In this document: positions 51,323-59,843 of the stretch, piece by piece
Layout: each line of letters opens with the position of its first letter
Position numbering within the stretch: the first letter of the stretch is position 1
Assembly (NCBI GenBank): GCA_903878805.1
Contig: CAIRJF010000028.1
Coordinates: forward strand, 1-64,000
Source of the DNA: an uncultured Verrucomicrobia subdivision 3 bacterium
GTDB taxonomy: Bacteria > Verrucomicrobiota > Verrucomicrobiia > Limisphaerales > UBA11358
Length of the DNA stretch: 64,000 nucleotides
Direction of reading: 5' to 3'
Made by a program: the position numbers and the translations under genes
Notes under the pieces: model-generated
What the model saw: only the letters and a program-made list of their open reading frames with translations
Database searches by the model: none
Told to the model about the DNA's origin: nothing

Positions 51323-51967
51323 ATGAATTGCATCGTCACTGCCGGACCGACGTTCGAGCCACTGGATGAAGTGCGCCGGTTGACGAATTTTTCCACGGGC
51401 CGGCTGGGCACGGAACTCGCCAGTTTTCTCATGGCGCGCGGCCACAAAGTCACGCTACTCATCGGCGAAGCGGCGACTTACCCAGGCGAACGTAAGGCGA
51501 CCTCGGTGAAAATTTTTTCCACGACGGCGGATTTACGCGCGAAATTAAAATCATTTTCCGGTAAAAAAGTGGACGCCATCTTTCACGCGGCGGCGGTTAG
51601 CGATTTTGCGTTCGGCCAAATTTTTTCGGAAACAAAAACCAACGAATTTTCCGCGCTCAAAGCGTCCAAGAAAATTTCCACGCGTAAAGGAACACTATTG
51701 GTCGAGCTTTTGCCGACGCCGAAAATTATCGCGGAACTGCGCGGCTGGTTCCCGCAAACCAGAATCGTCGGCTGGAAATTTGAGGCGGATGGCAAACGCA
51801 CGGACGCCTTGCGCGCGGCGGAAAAACAACTGACAGATTGCGCGACGGATTTCTGCGTGGCGAACGGCCCGGCTTACGGCAAAGGCTTTAATTTAGTGAC
51901 GCGCACGAGCCGGAAACATTTTGCGACGATGGCAAACCTGTTCACCGCGCTCGCGCGTTTGCCTTGA
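51323..51967 (+). CDS. Phosphopantothenate-cysteine ligase domain protein (CoaB-like, stand-alone)
   Basis: A 214-residue protein matching the C-terminal (CoaB) half of bifunctional CoaBC (Dfp): it opens MNCIVTAGPTFEPLDEVRRLTNFSTGRLG, the nucleotide-binding Rossmann start with the conserved 'TAGPT.E..D.VR..(S/T)N.S(S/T)G.(L/M)G'. AIFHAAAVSDF, LLPTPKIIAELR and IVGWKFEAD follow, as in CoaB. The N-terminal flavin decarboxylase domain (CoaC) is absent, so CoA synthesis would need a separate coaC elsewhere. It would join cysteine to 4'-phosphopantothenate. The xer gene follows after nine bases. Confidence 0.85.
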   Translation: MNCIVTAGPTFEPLDEVRRLTNFSTGRLGTELASFLMARGHKVTLLIGEAATYPGERKATSVKIFSTTADLRAKLKSFSGKKVDAIFHAAAVSDFAFGQIFSETKTNEFSALKASKKISTRKGTLLVELLPTPKIIAELRGWFPQTRIVGWKFEADGKRTDALRAAEKQLTDCATDFCVANGPAYGKGFNLVTRTSRKHFATMANLFTALARLP

Positions 51968-51975
51968 TTTGATTG

Positions 51976-52896
51976 ATGCAAACGCTCGTCGAAGATTTTC
52001 TGCAATACCTGCGCCACGAACGCGGGCAGTCGGACAACACGGCGAAAACTTACGCGGCGCTGCTCGGCAAATTCACGGCTTGGGCGGAGCGGCAAGGACT
52101 GACGGACTGGCGTAACGTGGAGCTGAAGCATCTCATGGCGTTTCTCGCGCACGAGCGCGCCCGCCCGCTCGCCGATGAACCGAAGGAATCCACCAAACGT
52201 TTGAGCGGCGAGAGTGTGTATCTGGAAATCGCTGCACTGCGGGCGTTTTATAAATTTGCCGAGAACGAAAAGTTTTTACCGACGAACATTGCGGAAAATC
52301 TTTCATTACCACGCCGATGGAAAAGATTGCCGAAGGCGTTGTCGAACGACGAAATCAAAAAATTGCTCACGCCGGAAGCGCCGGAGACTCCGGAGGGATT
52401 GTGCGACCAAGCGATTTTGGAACTGGCTTACGCTTCCGGCCTGCGCTTGTCGGAATTAAAAAATCTGCGGCTGGAGCAACTGCATCTCGACGCCGGTTTC
52501 ATCAATGTCATCGGCAAGGGCAACAAGGAGCGCGTGGTGCCGGTGGGGCGAACGGCGGTGGCGGCGTTGAATCGGTTCATCGAAGTTGGACGGCCGAAAC
52601 TCGTCACGCCGAAATCACCGGCGAATGTTTTTCTCACGCAACGCGGCACGCCGTTTGCCTCGGTCACGCTGTGGTTGCACATCAAAAACCGTGTTCGTCG
52701 CGCCGGAGTTGAGCGGAACATGACGCCGCATATGCTGCGGCACAGCTTCGCGACGCATCTGCTGGAACATGGCGCGGATTTGCGCGTGATTCAGGAATTG
52801 CTCGGCCACGCGAACATCAGCACGACGGAAATCTACACGCACGTCACGGGCAACCGGCTGCGGGAAATTCACCGGAAATTTCATCCGCGCGCCTAA
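51976..52896 (+). CDS. Tyrosine recombinase XerC/XerD-like
   Basis: A 306-residue recombinase from the ATG at 51976. N-terminal SAM-like core-binding domain (LVEDFLQYLRHERGQSDNTAKTYAALLGKF), catalytic Arg in ASGLRLSELKNL, Lys in GKGNKERVVPV, the H-x-x-R motif HMLRHSFATHLLEHGADLRVIQELLGHANISTTEIYTHV with His/Arg, and nucleophile Tyr in EIYTHV. Length and lack of element context fit a chromosomal dimer-resolution recombinase acting at dif. Whether it is XerC or XerD cannot be decided from this gene alone. It follows coaB-like closely. Confidence 0.92.
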   Translation: MQTLVEDFLQYLRHERGQSDNTAKTYAALLGKFTAWAERQGLTDWRNVELKHLMAFLAHERARPLADEPKESTKRLSGESVYLEIAALRAFYKFAENEKFLPTNIAENLSLPRRWKRLPKALSNDEIKKLLTPEAPETPEGLCDQAILELAYASGLRLSELKNLRLEQLHLDAGFINVIGKGNKERVVPVGRTAVAALNRFIEVGRPKLVTPKSPANVFLTQRGTPFASVTLWLHIKNRVRRAGVERNMTPHMLRHSFATHLLEHGADLRVIQELLGHANISTTEIYTHVTGNRLREIHRKFHPRA

Positions 52897-52901
52897 AATT
52901 T

Positions 52902-53201
52902 TTACTCAAAGTCGTAAACGAGGACTTTTTTCACGAAGGGCTTCACGCATTGTGCGATGAATTCCAAATGCTGCGGATGGACTTGATAATCGTCCTGCGC
53001 TTGCTTGCTGGCGAAGACAGTGTTGAGCGCGACTTGGTAAGTCTGATCCACGACAGGCCGCGCGCTACCGACCATTTTGCCGATATGAAACTGCTTCAGG
53101 CCGGGAATAGATTTGAGAAATTTTTCGCCGCCGGCGATAACGGCGTCCACCGCTTCGGGTTTCGCCGGGTCGGTCCAGAAAATGACAACGTGTGAAAACA
53201 T
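52902..53201 (-). CDS. Dabb (stress-responsive A/B barrel) domain protein
   Basis: A 99-residue ferredoxin-like alpha/beta protein: MFSHVVIFWTDPAKPEAVDAVIAGGEKFLKSIPGLKQFHIGK with the 'H.V.F......' opening, then VALNTVFASKQAQDDYQVHPQHLEFIAQ and FVKKVLVYDFE. This matches the Dabb family, found in stress-induced or decarboxylating dimeric proteins. A catalytic role is uncertain. It converges on the xer gene with five bases between. Confidence 0.9.
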   Translation of the reverse strand: MFSHVVIFWTDPAKPEAVDAVIAGGEKFLKSIPGLKQFHIGKMVGSARPVVDQTYQVALNTVFASKQAQDDYQVHPQHLEFIAQCVKPFVKKVLVYDFE

Positions 53202-53293
53202 GATGGTTTATTGAACAACAAAGCCGGCGGTGCGCGAAGAAAAATTTTCAAACTTTCTATCGGCGTATAATTCCAGCTAAGCTCAACCAATTT

Positions 53294-54217
53294 ATGAGCA
53301 AAACCGCATTGTTATTCGCTGGTCAAGGCGCGCAAGTCGTGGGCATGGGCAAAGATTTGGCTGAACAATTTCCGTCGGCGAAGGCGTGGTTCAACCGCGC
53401 CAATACCGCGCTCGGCTACGATCTCGCCAAAGTTTGTTTTGAAGGGCCGGAAGCTGATTTGACCAAAACCGAAAACGCGCAGCCGGGAATTTTTGTCGTG
53501 AGCTGGGTCGCATTTCAATTGCTTAAAGAACAAGTGCCATTGCTCAAATTTGAAGCCACCGCTGGCTTGTCGCTCGGTGAATTCACGGCGCTCACTGCGG
53601 CGGGCGCATTAAGTTTTGAAGATGGCTTGCGCGTCGTGCGTCAGCGCGGAAAATTTATGCAGGAAGCGTGCGACGTGACCAAAGGCGGCATGGCTGCAAT
53701 TATTGGTTTGGACGAAAATCTGACGCGCGAGGTTTGTGCGGAAGCTGGGGTTGTTCTCGCAAATTTGAATTGTCCAGGCCAGCTCGTTATTTCTGGCGCG
53801 TCGGAAAAAATTGCGGTGGCGTGTGAACTGGCTAAAGCCAAAGGCGCGAAACGTGCGCTGCCGTTGCCGGTGGCGGGCGCATATCACTCGCCGCTCATGG
53901 CGAGTGCGCAGCCGAAACTTGCGGCGGAGCTGGCGGCGGCGAAGGTTTCCGCGCCCGTGGTGCCGGTGATTTCCAACGTCACGGCGCAGGCGCACGGCCC
54001 GGACATCTCCGCAAAACTGGTTGAGCAAGTCTGCGCATCCGTGCTGTGGGAAAATTCCCTGCGCGTATTGCTGGCGCAGGGATTCACGCGGTTCATCGAA
54101 CTCGGGCCGGGCACGGCCTTGAGCGGCTTCATGAAGCGTATTGATAAAACGGCTACGATGCTGAACGTCGCGGACGCGGCGAGCTTGGAGGCCACGGTAA
54201 AGGCGCTTTCGGTTTAG
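53294..54217 (+). CDS. fabD: Malonyl-CoA:ACP transacylase
   Basis: A 307-residue enzyme that loads malonyl groups onto ACP for fatty-acid synthesis. It opens KTALLFAGQGAQVVGMGKDL, has the nucleophile elbow AGLSLGEFTAL (Ser), Arg in RQRGKFMQEA, the catalytic His in VAGAYHSPLMA and the C-terminal FIELGPGTALSGFMKRI. Normal length. Other fab genes are not adjacent. Good ATG at 53294. Confidence 0.96.
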   Translation: MSKTALLFAGQGAQVVGMGKDLAEQFPSAKAWFNRANTALGYDLAKVCFEGPEADLTKTENAQPGIFVVSWVAFQLLKEQVPLLKFEATAGLSLGEFTALTAAGALSFEDGLRVVRQRGKFMQEACDVTKGGMAAIIGLDENLTREVCAEAGVVLANLNCPGQLVISGASEKIAVACELAKAKGAKRALPLPVAGAYHSPLMASAQPKLAAELAAAKVSAPVVPVISNVTAQAHGPDISAKLVEQVCASVLWENSLRVLLAQGFTRFIELGPGTALSGFMKRIDKTATMLNVADAASLEATVKALSV

Positions 54218-54267
54218 CTTCAGATTTTTAGAAATGCGCTTAGATAAGAATACCCGCCATTGATTTT

Positions 54268-54453
54268 ATGGAAATTTCCCAACTTGCCCAAATCCTCGTC
54301 GCGCTCGGCTGCCCAGCTGAGAAATCCGCCGACATGGCCGCGCAACTCGACAAGCGCGCGAAACAATTGGCCGCCGAAAAAAATCAGACTTACGAGGAAG
54401 CGTTGAAACATTTGCTCACACTGATGAAACAGGGTTGGGCGGCTCCGAAATAG
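54268..54453 (+). CDS. Small helical protein, unknown (61 residues)
   Basis: MEISQLAQILVALGCPAEKS continues into ADMAAQLDKRAKQLAAEKNQ and ends KHLLTLMKQGWAAPK. All-helical, soluble and charged, with no family that I recognise. It starts 50 bases after fabD on the same strand. The coding appearance (third-position GC) fits the neighbours, so I accept it as real. Confidence 0.6.
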   Translation: MEISQLAQILVALGCPAEKSADMAAQLDKRAKQLAAEKNQTYEEALKHLLTLMKQGWAAPK

Positions 54454-54528
54454 GAGATGGCTGATTGGAGATGGAAATTGGGGTTGGCGGTCGCGGGATT
54501 TTTTCTGGATTCCATCTCCCATCTCCTA
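54451..54528. repeat. GGAGATGG inverted/tandem repeat
   Basis: GGAGATGG words at 54453-54460 and 54467-54474 face CCATCTCC words at 54512-54519 and 54519-54526. 54451-54460 is the exact complement of 54519-54528, and 54467-54476 of 54510-54519, so a long hairpin with a 6-base bulge can form. It overlaps the stop of the 61-residue gene and ends 15 bases before the NUDIX ATG. The 3' side also forms a CTCCTAT tandem. Confidence 0.6.
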
Positions 54529-54543
54529 TCTCCTATCTGCTAA

Positions 54544-55098
54544 ATGATTAAACCGTGGAAAAAAGTCAGCAGCAAACCTGTCGGCGATTTTCGCATCTTC
54601 AAAATCCGCTCCGAAATCTGCATCAACCCGCGCACCGGCAAGGAACATGATTTCTACGTCCTCGATACCGTCGGCTGGGTCAACGTCATCGCCGTCACGC
54701 CCGACCAACAGCTCGTGATGGTGCGGCAATTCCGCGTCGGCTCCGGCACGGTGGAACTGGAAATTCCCGGCGGCATGATGGATCCGAACGAGACCAATCC
54801 GGTCGCGACCGCCGTGCGCGAACTGCGCGAGGAAACCGGCTACGAAGGCGAAAACGCCCGACTGCTCGGCAAAGTCTGGTCCAATCCGGCCATCTTGAAC
54901 AACCACACCTACACTGTGCTGATTGAAAATTGCCGGCTGCAACACGGCGTGGAATTTGACAGCGGCGAAGATCTGACGACGCAACTGGTGCCGGTGGCGG
55001 AAATTCCGAAGCTCGTTGCCGAAGAGAAAATCGGCCACTCGCTCGTCGTCGCCGCGCTGTATTATTTTGATTTGTGGCAGCGGGGAATTAAGAAATGA
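54544..55098 (+). CDS. NUDIX hydrolase (ADP-ribose pyrophosphatase-like)
   Basis: A 184-residue NUDIX protein. The box runs over residues 76-98: GGMMDPNETNPVATAVRELR followed by EETGY, matching GX5EX7REUXEEXGU. The N-terminal beta-part (GDFRIFKIRSEICINPRTGKEHDFYVLDTVGWVNVIAV) is typical of ADP-ribose pyrophosphatase/NudF-like members. It hydrolyses a nucleoside diphosphate derivative; the exact substrate is not predictable. Confidence 0.9.
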   Translation: MIKPWKKVSSKPVGDFRIFKIRSEICINPRTGKEHDFYVLDTVGWVNVIAVTPDQQLVMVRQFRVGSGTVELEIPGGMMDPNETNPVATAVRELREETGYEGENARLLGKVWSNPAILNNHTYTVLIENCRLQHGVEFDSGEDLTTQLVPVAEIPKLVAEEKIGHSLVVAALYYFDLWQRGIKK

Positions 55099-55114
55099 GT
55101 TTTTCTGAAAAAAT

Positions 55115-55636
55115 ATGAAAAATAAAACGGTAATCAATTTTCTGTTCATCAGTTTCTTGACTTTGTTGTCAGCAGGTTGTTTCACGTCAGTAACTTCAAA
55201 AAAGGCTTTCCCAAGCAAAATCGACTGGTTTGAACCAACGGCAATTTACAACTCACACACCAGTAATGACGTAATAATTGAGGGAGGATGCTACAAATAT
55301 TATGGCCAAAAGACTTTAGTTTATGCGCCTGCATACTTGATAATTCCAGCTAAGGTATTACTTGCTGCTCATAGTAAATCTGGTGGCGATGTTTCTTTTT
55401 CTGATATTCAAAAACTTCCACCCGACGTTCGTTACAACTTACGATTAGAAAAAAATCTTCCGGCAGGATTTGAAAAAACCGCCGATATTCCCCAAGGCCA
55501 GTCAGGCATTCAGGTCAACAAGCAAAGTCGAATAAACGTGGTGAATTTGGCTAAACTGCCTTTTGCTTTTGTGATAGATGTCGTCACCTTTCCTTTGCAA
55601 TTAGAAATTTCAAAGTCTTTTAAAAATCTTAATTAG
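55115..55636 (+). CDS. Low-GC putative lipoprotein, unknown
   Basis: A 173-residue protein with a lipoprotein signal: MKNKTVINFLFISFLTLLSA then G-C (lipobox LSAGC, Cys at about 22). The rest (KKAFPSKIDWFEPTAIYNSH and onward to LPFAFVIDVVTFPLQLEI) is not recognisable; the C-terminal hydrophobic segment may touch the membrane. Codon use is strikingly AT-rich compared with the NUDIX gene before and the YkgJ gene after it, so it is probably horizontally acquired. Confidence 0.65.
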   Translation: MKNKTVINFLFISFLTLLSAGCFTSVTSKKAFPSKIDWFEPTAIYNSHTSNDVIIEGGCYKYYGQKTLVYAPAYLIIPAKVLLAAHSKSGGDVSFSDIQKLPPDVRYNLRLEKNLPAGFEKTADIPQGQSGIQVNKQSRINVVNLAKLPFAFVIDVVTFPLQLEISKSFKNLN

Positions 55637-55648
55637 GATATTTATCCG

Positions 55649-56029
55649 ATGCCCATCTTCTACGAATGCCAACGCTGCACGGCCTGTTGTCGCTGGCCGG
55701 GGCAAGTGCGTTTGTCGAATGAAGAAATCACGCGGCTCGCCGCGTTCAAAGGTTTGAGCGAAGCCGATTTCATCCAGCAATTCACGCGGCTGCGCTGGGA
55801 TCGCGGCGGACTGGCTTTGCTGGAAAAACCGGACGGCGGCTGCATTTTTCTGGAAGGCGACGATTGTTCCGTGCAATCCGTCAAGCCGCAGCAGTGCCGC
55901 GATTTTCCGAACCTCTGGAATTTTCCCGGCTTTCAGCAGACCTGCAAAGCTTTCCCGCGCGAAGTCACCGAGGCGGAATACGCCCGCCGCATCGCGCTGA
56001 TAAAAGCGAAGGGCAATGAGCGCGGATGA
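55649..56029 (+). CDS. YkgJ-like cysteine-cluster protein
   Basis: A 126-residue protein of the YkgJ/UPF0153 Zn- or Fe-chelating family. Cysteines appear as YECQRCTACCRWPG at the N-terminus and later CIFLEGDDCSVQSVKPQQCRDFP, with one more in QQTCKAFP: the usual C-x2-C-x2-CC ... C ... C ... C arrangement. Role unproven; possibly metal-cluster binding. It converges on priA. Confidence 0.88.
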   Translation: MPIFYECQRCTACCRWPGQVRLSNEEITRLAAFKGLSEADFIQQFTRLRWDRGGLALLEKPDGGCIFLEGDDCSVQSVKPQQCRDFPNLWNFPGFQQTCKAFPREVTEAEYARRIALIKAKGNERG

Positions 56030-56038
56030 AATCGTAGC

Positions 56039-58258
56039 TCAACTCAAACTCACCGGATCAATATCCACCGCCAGCGTCACGTCATCCGGCAACGTGAGCG
56101 ACTGCACAATGATGGCGAGTTCGCGGCTGAGCGCACTCATCGCGCGCGTCCGCAACATGATTTGGTAGCGGTAAAAATTTTCCGCGCGCAGCAACGGCGC
56201 AGGCGCGGGACCAGCGATAACCAAATCTTTTAGGTTCTTCAGTTTTTTCTCCAATTCGCGCTTCAGGTGGTCGGCAGAGAATTTTACTTTTTCCTCGCTG
56301 CGACCTTTGAGTGTGAGCAGCGCGACGCGGCTCGTCGGCGGATATTTCAGTTGTTCGCGAAATTCAATTTCCTGTTCGTAAAAGCCGACGAAATCGTGGC
56401 GGCGCGCAAATTGAATCGCCGGATGAAACGGCGTGAACGCTTGCACAAAAACTTCGCCTTCGACATCGCCGCGACCCGCACGACCGGCGACTTGCGTGAG
56501 CAATTGAAACGTCCGTTCGCCCGCCCGAAAATCCGGCTGATGCAGCGCGGAGTCAGCGTAAATAATGCCCACCAGCGTGACATTCGGAAAATGCAGCCCC
56601 TTCGCAATCATCTGCGTGCCGACCAGAATGTCCAGTTTGCCCGCGCGAAAATCACCGAGGACGTGGCGGTAATCGTCCTTGCGCTTCATCGTGTCGGCAT
56701 CCATGCGTTTGACGCGCGCCTTTGGAAAAAGTTTTGCCAAAACTTCTTCAACTTTCTGCGTGCCGGTTCCGGCAAAACGGATAGCCGGATTTTTGCATTT
56801 CGGTTCCGGACAGACGAGCGGGACTTTTTCGTTGTGACCGCAGATGTGGCAAGAAAGTTTTTGTTCGATGCGATGATACGTCAGCGACACGCTGCAATTC
56901 GGACAATTCGCGACGTAACCGCACTTGGGACACATCAGCGAAGTCGAGTAACCGCGCCGGTTCAGAAATAAAATCGTCTGCTCGCCGCGCTCCAGCCGCT
57001 GCTTGATAGCCTCCTTGAGCTGCGGCGAAAAGAGCGGTGGACCTTTTTCTTTGAACATCGCCTGCCGCATATCCACGACGCGGACCTGCGGCATTTTCTG
57101 GTCGTCCACGCGTTCCGGCAAATTCAGCAAAGTGAATTTCCCCTTTTTACAATTGGCGTAACTCTCCATCGAAGGCGTAGCTGAACCGAGCACGACGACG
57201 GCGTTTTCCATCTGACCACGCATGACGGCGACATCGCGTGCGTGATAGCGCGGCGCTTCTTCCTGCTTGTAAGTTTGCTCGTGCTCCTCATCCACAATGA
57301 TGAGTCCGAGCGGTTCGACCGGTGCAAAAATTGCCGAACGTGCGCCGATTACGATGCGCGCACGACCTTGCCGGATCTTGTGCCATTCATCGTGCCGTTC
57401 GCCTGCGCTCAAGTGCGAATGCAAAACCGCGACGAGCGTTTGCAATTTGCCGGAACTGAATCGCGCCTTGAATCTTTCAACGGTTTGTGGCGTCAGCGAA
57501 ATTTCCGGCACGAGCACCATTGCGCCTTTGCCCTGCTCCAGCGCATGCGCAAGCGCTTGCAGATAAATTTCTGTTTTTCCTGAACCGGTCACGCCGTGGA
57601 GCAGAAATGTGCGCGAAGAATTCTCCGTGTCCATCGCCTTCGTGATTTCGCCCAGCGCTTGCGCCTGTGCCGGATTCAATATGATATTTTGCGTGGGCAA
57701 AATCGTTTCGCGCGCATACGGATCGCGCTCCGAAACTTCGGATGTGATGGAGACAAGGCCGCGATCTTCCAGTTTACGGACGGTGGCGGCGGTGGTTTTG
57801 GTGAGTTCCAATAATTCTGCCAGCGGCAGTTCACGACGTTCCTCGACGATATTCCAAACTTCCTGCTGACGCTTTGGAAGCTTCGGAAATTCGCCGGTCA
57901 CGGCCAGCGCGCGAACAAATAATCTTTCGCGCCAGCCCGCATCTTCCTTGCGCACGGCTTCGGGCAAAACCGACTTCAGCGCAATCTCCGGAGCACAGCA
58001 GTAATACTCGCCAATCCACCGCGCAAGCTTCAAAACCTTTGGCGTTACTAGCGTTTGTGCACCGATGACTTTGAGAATCGGCTTGAGATTCGCGTGTCCA
58101 GATTCTTCCGCGACTGCGGTGACGACACCGAGAATTTTGCGCGACCCGAACGGAACTTGCACACGGCTACCGACATCAATTTGCCCGGCCAGCTCCGCCG
58201 GAATCGAATAATCAAATTCCTTCCGCAGCGCAATTTCCAGACTGACGCGGGCAATCAT
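56039..58258 (-). CDS. priA: Primosomal protein N' (PriA helicase)
   Basis: A 739-residue 3'-5' DNA helicase that reloads the replisome at stalled forks. N-terminal DNA-binding part (IARVSLEIALRKEFDYSIPAELAGQIDVGSRVQVPFG), winged helix, Walker A LHGVTGSGKTEIYLQ, Walker B LIIVDEEHEQTYKQEEAPRYHARDVA, zinc motifs MCPKCGYVANCPNCSVSLTYH and LSCHICGHNEKVPLVCPEPKC, then RAGRGDVEGEVFVQ. Length normal. It is the last gene of a minus-strand run with ruvC, a zinc ribbon, ruvA and an acyltransferase, which groups replication-restart and recombination functions. Confidence 0.97.
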   Translation of the reverse strand: MIARVSLEIALRKEFDYSIPAELAGQIDVGSRVQVPFGSRKILGVVTAVAEESGHANLKPILKVIGAQTLVTPKVLKLARWIGEYYCCAPEIALKSVLPEAVRKEDAGWRERLFVRALAVTGEFPKLPKRQQEVWNIVEERRELPLAELLELTKTTAATVRKLEDRGLVSITSEVSERDPYARETILPTQNIILNPAQAQALGEITKAMDTENSSRTFLLHGVTGSGKTEIYLQALAHALEQGKGAMVLVPEISLTPQTVERFKARFSSGKLQTLVAVLHSHLSAGERHDEWHKIRQGRARIVIGARSAIFAPVEPLGLIIVDEEHEQTYKQEEAPRYHARDVAVMRGQMENAVVVLGSATPSMESYANCKKGKFTLLNLPERVDDQKMPQVRVVDMRQAMFKEKGPPLFSPQLKEAIKQRLERGEQTILFLNRRGYSTSLMCPKCGYVANCPNCSVSLTYHRIEQKLSCHICGHNEKVPLVCPEPKCKNPAIRFAGTGTQKVEEVLAKLFPKARVKRMDADTMKRKDDYRHVLGDFRAGKLDILVGTQMIAKGLHFPNVTLVGIIYADSALHQPDFRAGERTFQLLTQVAGRAGRGDVEGEVFVQAFTPFHPAIQFARRHDFVGFYEQEIEFREQLKYPPTSRVALLTLKGRSEEKVKFSADHLKRELEKKLKNLKDLVIAGPAPAPLLRAENFYRYQIMLRTRAMSALSRELAIIVQSLTLPDDVTLAVDIDPVSLS

Positions 58259-58272
58259 TTTTCAATCGCGCT

Positions 58273-59001
58273 TCAGTCGCGCGTGATGGAACGCAAATCG
58301 GCTTCGAGTTGCAGGCGTAGTTTTTCGCGACCGGCTTCGTTCGTGTCACGCGGCACGCGTAGCGCTTTACCCATCGTCACCGTGCAGACCGCGAATGGTA
58401 GCGGAATTTGAAAACGGTCCCAGCTTTTCACGCGAATTTTCCAGCTAAGATGATACGTCACCGGCACGATGGGCATGCCGGTCATTTGCGCCGTGGAAAT
58501 CACGCCTTCCTGCACGGTGTAGCACGGACCGCGCGGACCATCCGGCGTGAGCGCGAGGTCGTGACCGCGGCGTCCCCACGCGACCAACTCGCGAAACGCC
58601 TGCGCGCCGCGCCGCGATGATGAGCCGCGCACCGGCTGCACTTTGAACATTTCCAAAACTCCCGTCAGCAAGCCGCCGTCTTTGCTGGCGCTGACGAGCG
58701 CGACGAGTCGACGTTTGCGATCGCGCCGCGCAACATATTTGCGATATAAAATCAACGCCAGCGCGAGACGATTGTGCCAAATGGCGAAAATAATTTTTTC
58801 CTGCGGCACGTCAGAAAAATAGCCGGACAAATCTTCCAACCGGAAACGCAGCGTTGCCGTGATGCATTGCGCCACGGTGTAAATCAACGCGGCCAGCAAC
58901 CGTTGATGCCATTTCGGCGGATGCGGAATCACCACGCCACCGACGACTCGCGCGTGGCGATGCGCGGCGGGTGGTTGTGGTTGCGGATTGGCTTCGGTCA
59001 T
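58273..59001 (-). CDS. Lysophospholipid acyltransferase family protein (DUF374)
   Basis: A 242-residue membrane-associated acyltransferase. The sequence IIFAIWHNRLALALIL is a DUF374-type version of the acyltransferase HX4D block, followed by LVALVSASKDGGLLTGVL, PVRGSSSRRGAQAFREL and LTPDGPRGPCYTVQEGVI. One N-terminal helical stretch (RLLAALIYTVAQCITATLRF) may anchor it. The family acts on lipid A-like or phospholipid substrates. I use the ATG at 59001, which overlaps the ruvA stop by one base; an ATG at 59022 is possible. Confidence 0.88.
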   Translation of the reverse strand: MTEANPQPQPPAAHRHARVVGGVVIPHPPKWHQRLLAALIYTVAQCITATLRFRLEDLSGYFSDVPQEKIIFAIWHNRLALALILYRKYVARRDRKRRLVALVSASKDGGLLTGVLEMFKVQPVRGSSSRRGAQAFRELVAWGRRGHDLALTPDGPRGPCYTVQEGVISTAQMTGMPIVPVTYHLSWKIRVKSWDRFQIPLPFAVCTVTMGKALRVPRDTNEAGREKLRLQLEADLRSITRD

Positions 59002-59606
59002 CAGGCTCCCTTTTTCAGACACGCGCGCACAAGTTGTTCGACCGTTGCCGCTGCACCCAGCATCGCCTGCGCGGCGCGAACGGAGTCGTGAGCATCTACT
59101 TGTTTGAAGCCAAGCGCCATGAGCGCGAGCACGGCGTCATTGGTTTTTTGATCGTCAGATGAAAGCGAGTGTTTCGCGCTAGCGGCTTCCAGCGCACCTG
59201 CCGCACCGATTTTATCGCGCAATTCAACCACGATTCGTTCCGCCGTTTTTTTACCGACGCCGGAAATTTGCGAGAGCGATTTCACGTCGCCGTTCGCCAC
59301 TGCGCCGCGAAACGCCACGGCGTTCATGCCGCTCAAAATATTCAGCGCGGTTTTCGGGCCGATGCCGCTGACGTTGTTGATGAGCATCCGAAACAAATCA
59401 CGTTCCACCGCCGTCGCGAAGCCGTAAAGAATGTGCGCGTCTTCACGGACGATGAGTTGCGTGAGCAATTTTATTTCGCCACCGGGCTGGGGCAATTTGT
59501 CGAATGACGACAAGGGAATTAGCACTTCGTAACCGATGCCGTTCACGTCCACGATGACTTGCGTGGGCAATGACTCAACCAGTTTTCCGTGTAAAAAAGT
59601 AATCAT
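59001..59606 (-). CDS. ruvA: Holliday junction branch-migration protein RuvA
   Basis: A 201-residue protein from the ATG at 59606 (MITFLHGKLVESLPTQVIVDVNGIGYEV), a classic RuvA start; upstream in-frame codons belong to other sequence. Domain I OB-fold is followed by helix-hairpin-helix repeats NNVSGIGPKTALNILSGM and SQISGVGKKTAERIVVELRDKIG, then the C-terminal domain III (DAVLALMALGFKQVDAHDSVRAAQ) that contacts RuvB. Normal length. ruvB is not in this window. One base separates its ATG from the zinc ribbon stop. Confidence 0.96.
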   Translation of the reverse strand: MITFLHGKLVESLPTQVIVDVNGIGYEVLIPLSSFDKLPQPGGEIKLLTQLIVREDAHILYGFATAVERDLFRMLINNVSGIGPKTALNILSGMNAVAFRGAVANGDVKSLSQISGVGKKTAERIVVELRDKIGAAGALEAASAKHSLSSDDQKTNDAVLALMALGFKQVDAHDSVRAAQAMLGAAATVEQLVRACLKKGA

Positions 59607-59607
59607 A

Positions 59608-59841
59608 TCAAAAGCCAGCCATGCCGCCAACGCCACCGTGACCGTCGTGCGAACCAATATCATTTATTTGCCGCCCAAAATCTTCAGCTTCTTTTTCTTC
59701 CTTATCCATTTGTTTTTTCCAAAACGCGATTTCCGCATCGTTCATCAAGAGCTCTTTCGGCAATGGCTTTTCACACACGCCGCAAATTTTAAGTTTACGG
59801 CTGTAAATTGGCGCATGGCAATTTGGACAGCGGAATTCCAT
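59608..59841 (-). CDS. Small zinc-ribbon protein between ruvC and ruvA
   Basis: A 77-residue protein from the ATG at 59841. MEFRCPNCHAPIYSRKLKIC and then GVCEKPL give CxxC at 5-8 and CxxC at 20-23, a four-cysteine zinc ribbon. A charged helix follows (MNDAEIAFWKKQMDKEEKEAEDFGRQ), then a Gly/His-rich tail (SHDGHGGVGGMAGF). Not recognised as a named family. It starts two bases after ruvC and stops one base before ruvA. The spacing makes it a genuine part of the repair operon. Confidence 0.75.
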   Translation of the reverse strand: MEFRCPNCHAPIYSRKLKICGVCEKPLPKELLMNDAEIAFWKKQMDKEEKEAEDFGRQINDIGSHDGHGGVGGMAGF

Positions 59842-59843
59842 TT

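Noticed and set aside
54510..54540. CRISPR-like short tandem units (CTCCTAT)
   Set aside because: Units are contiguous without spacers and form one side of a hairpin; no cas genes nearby.
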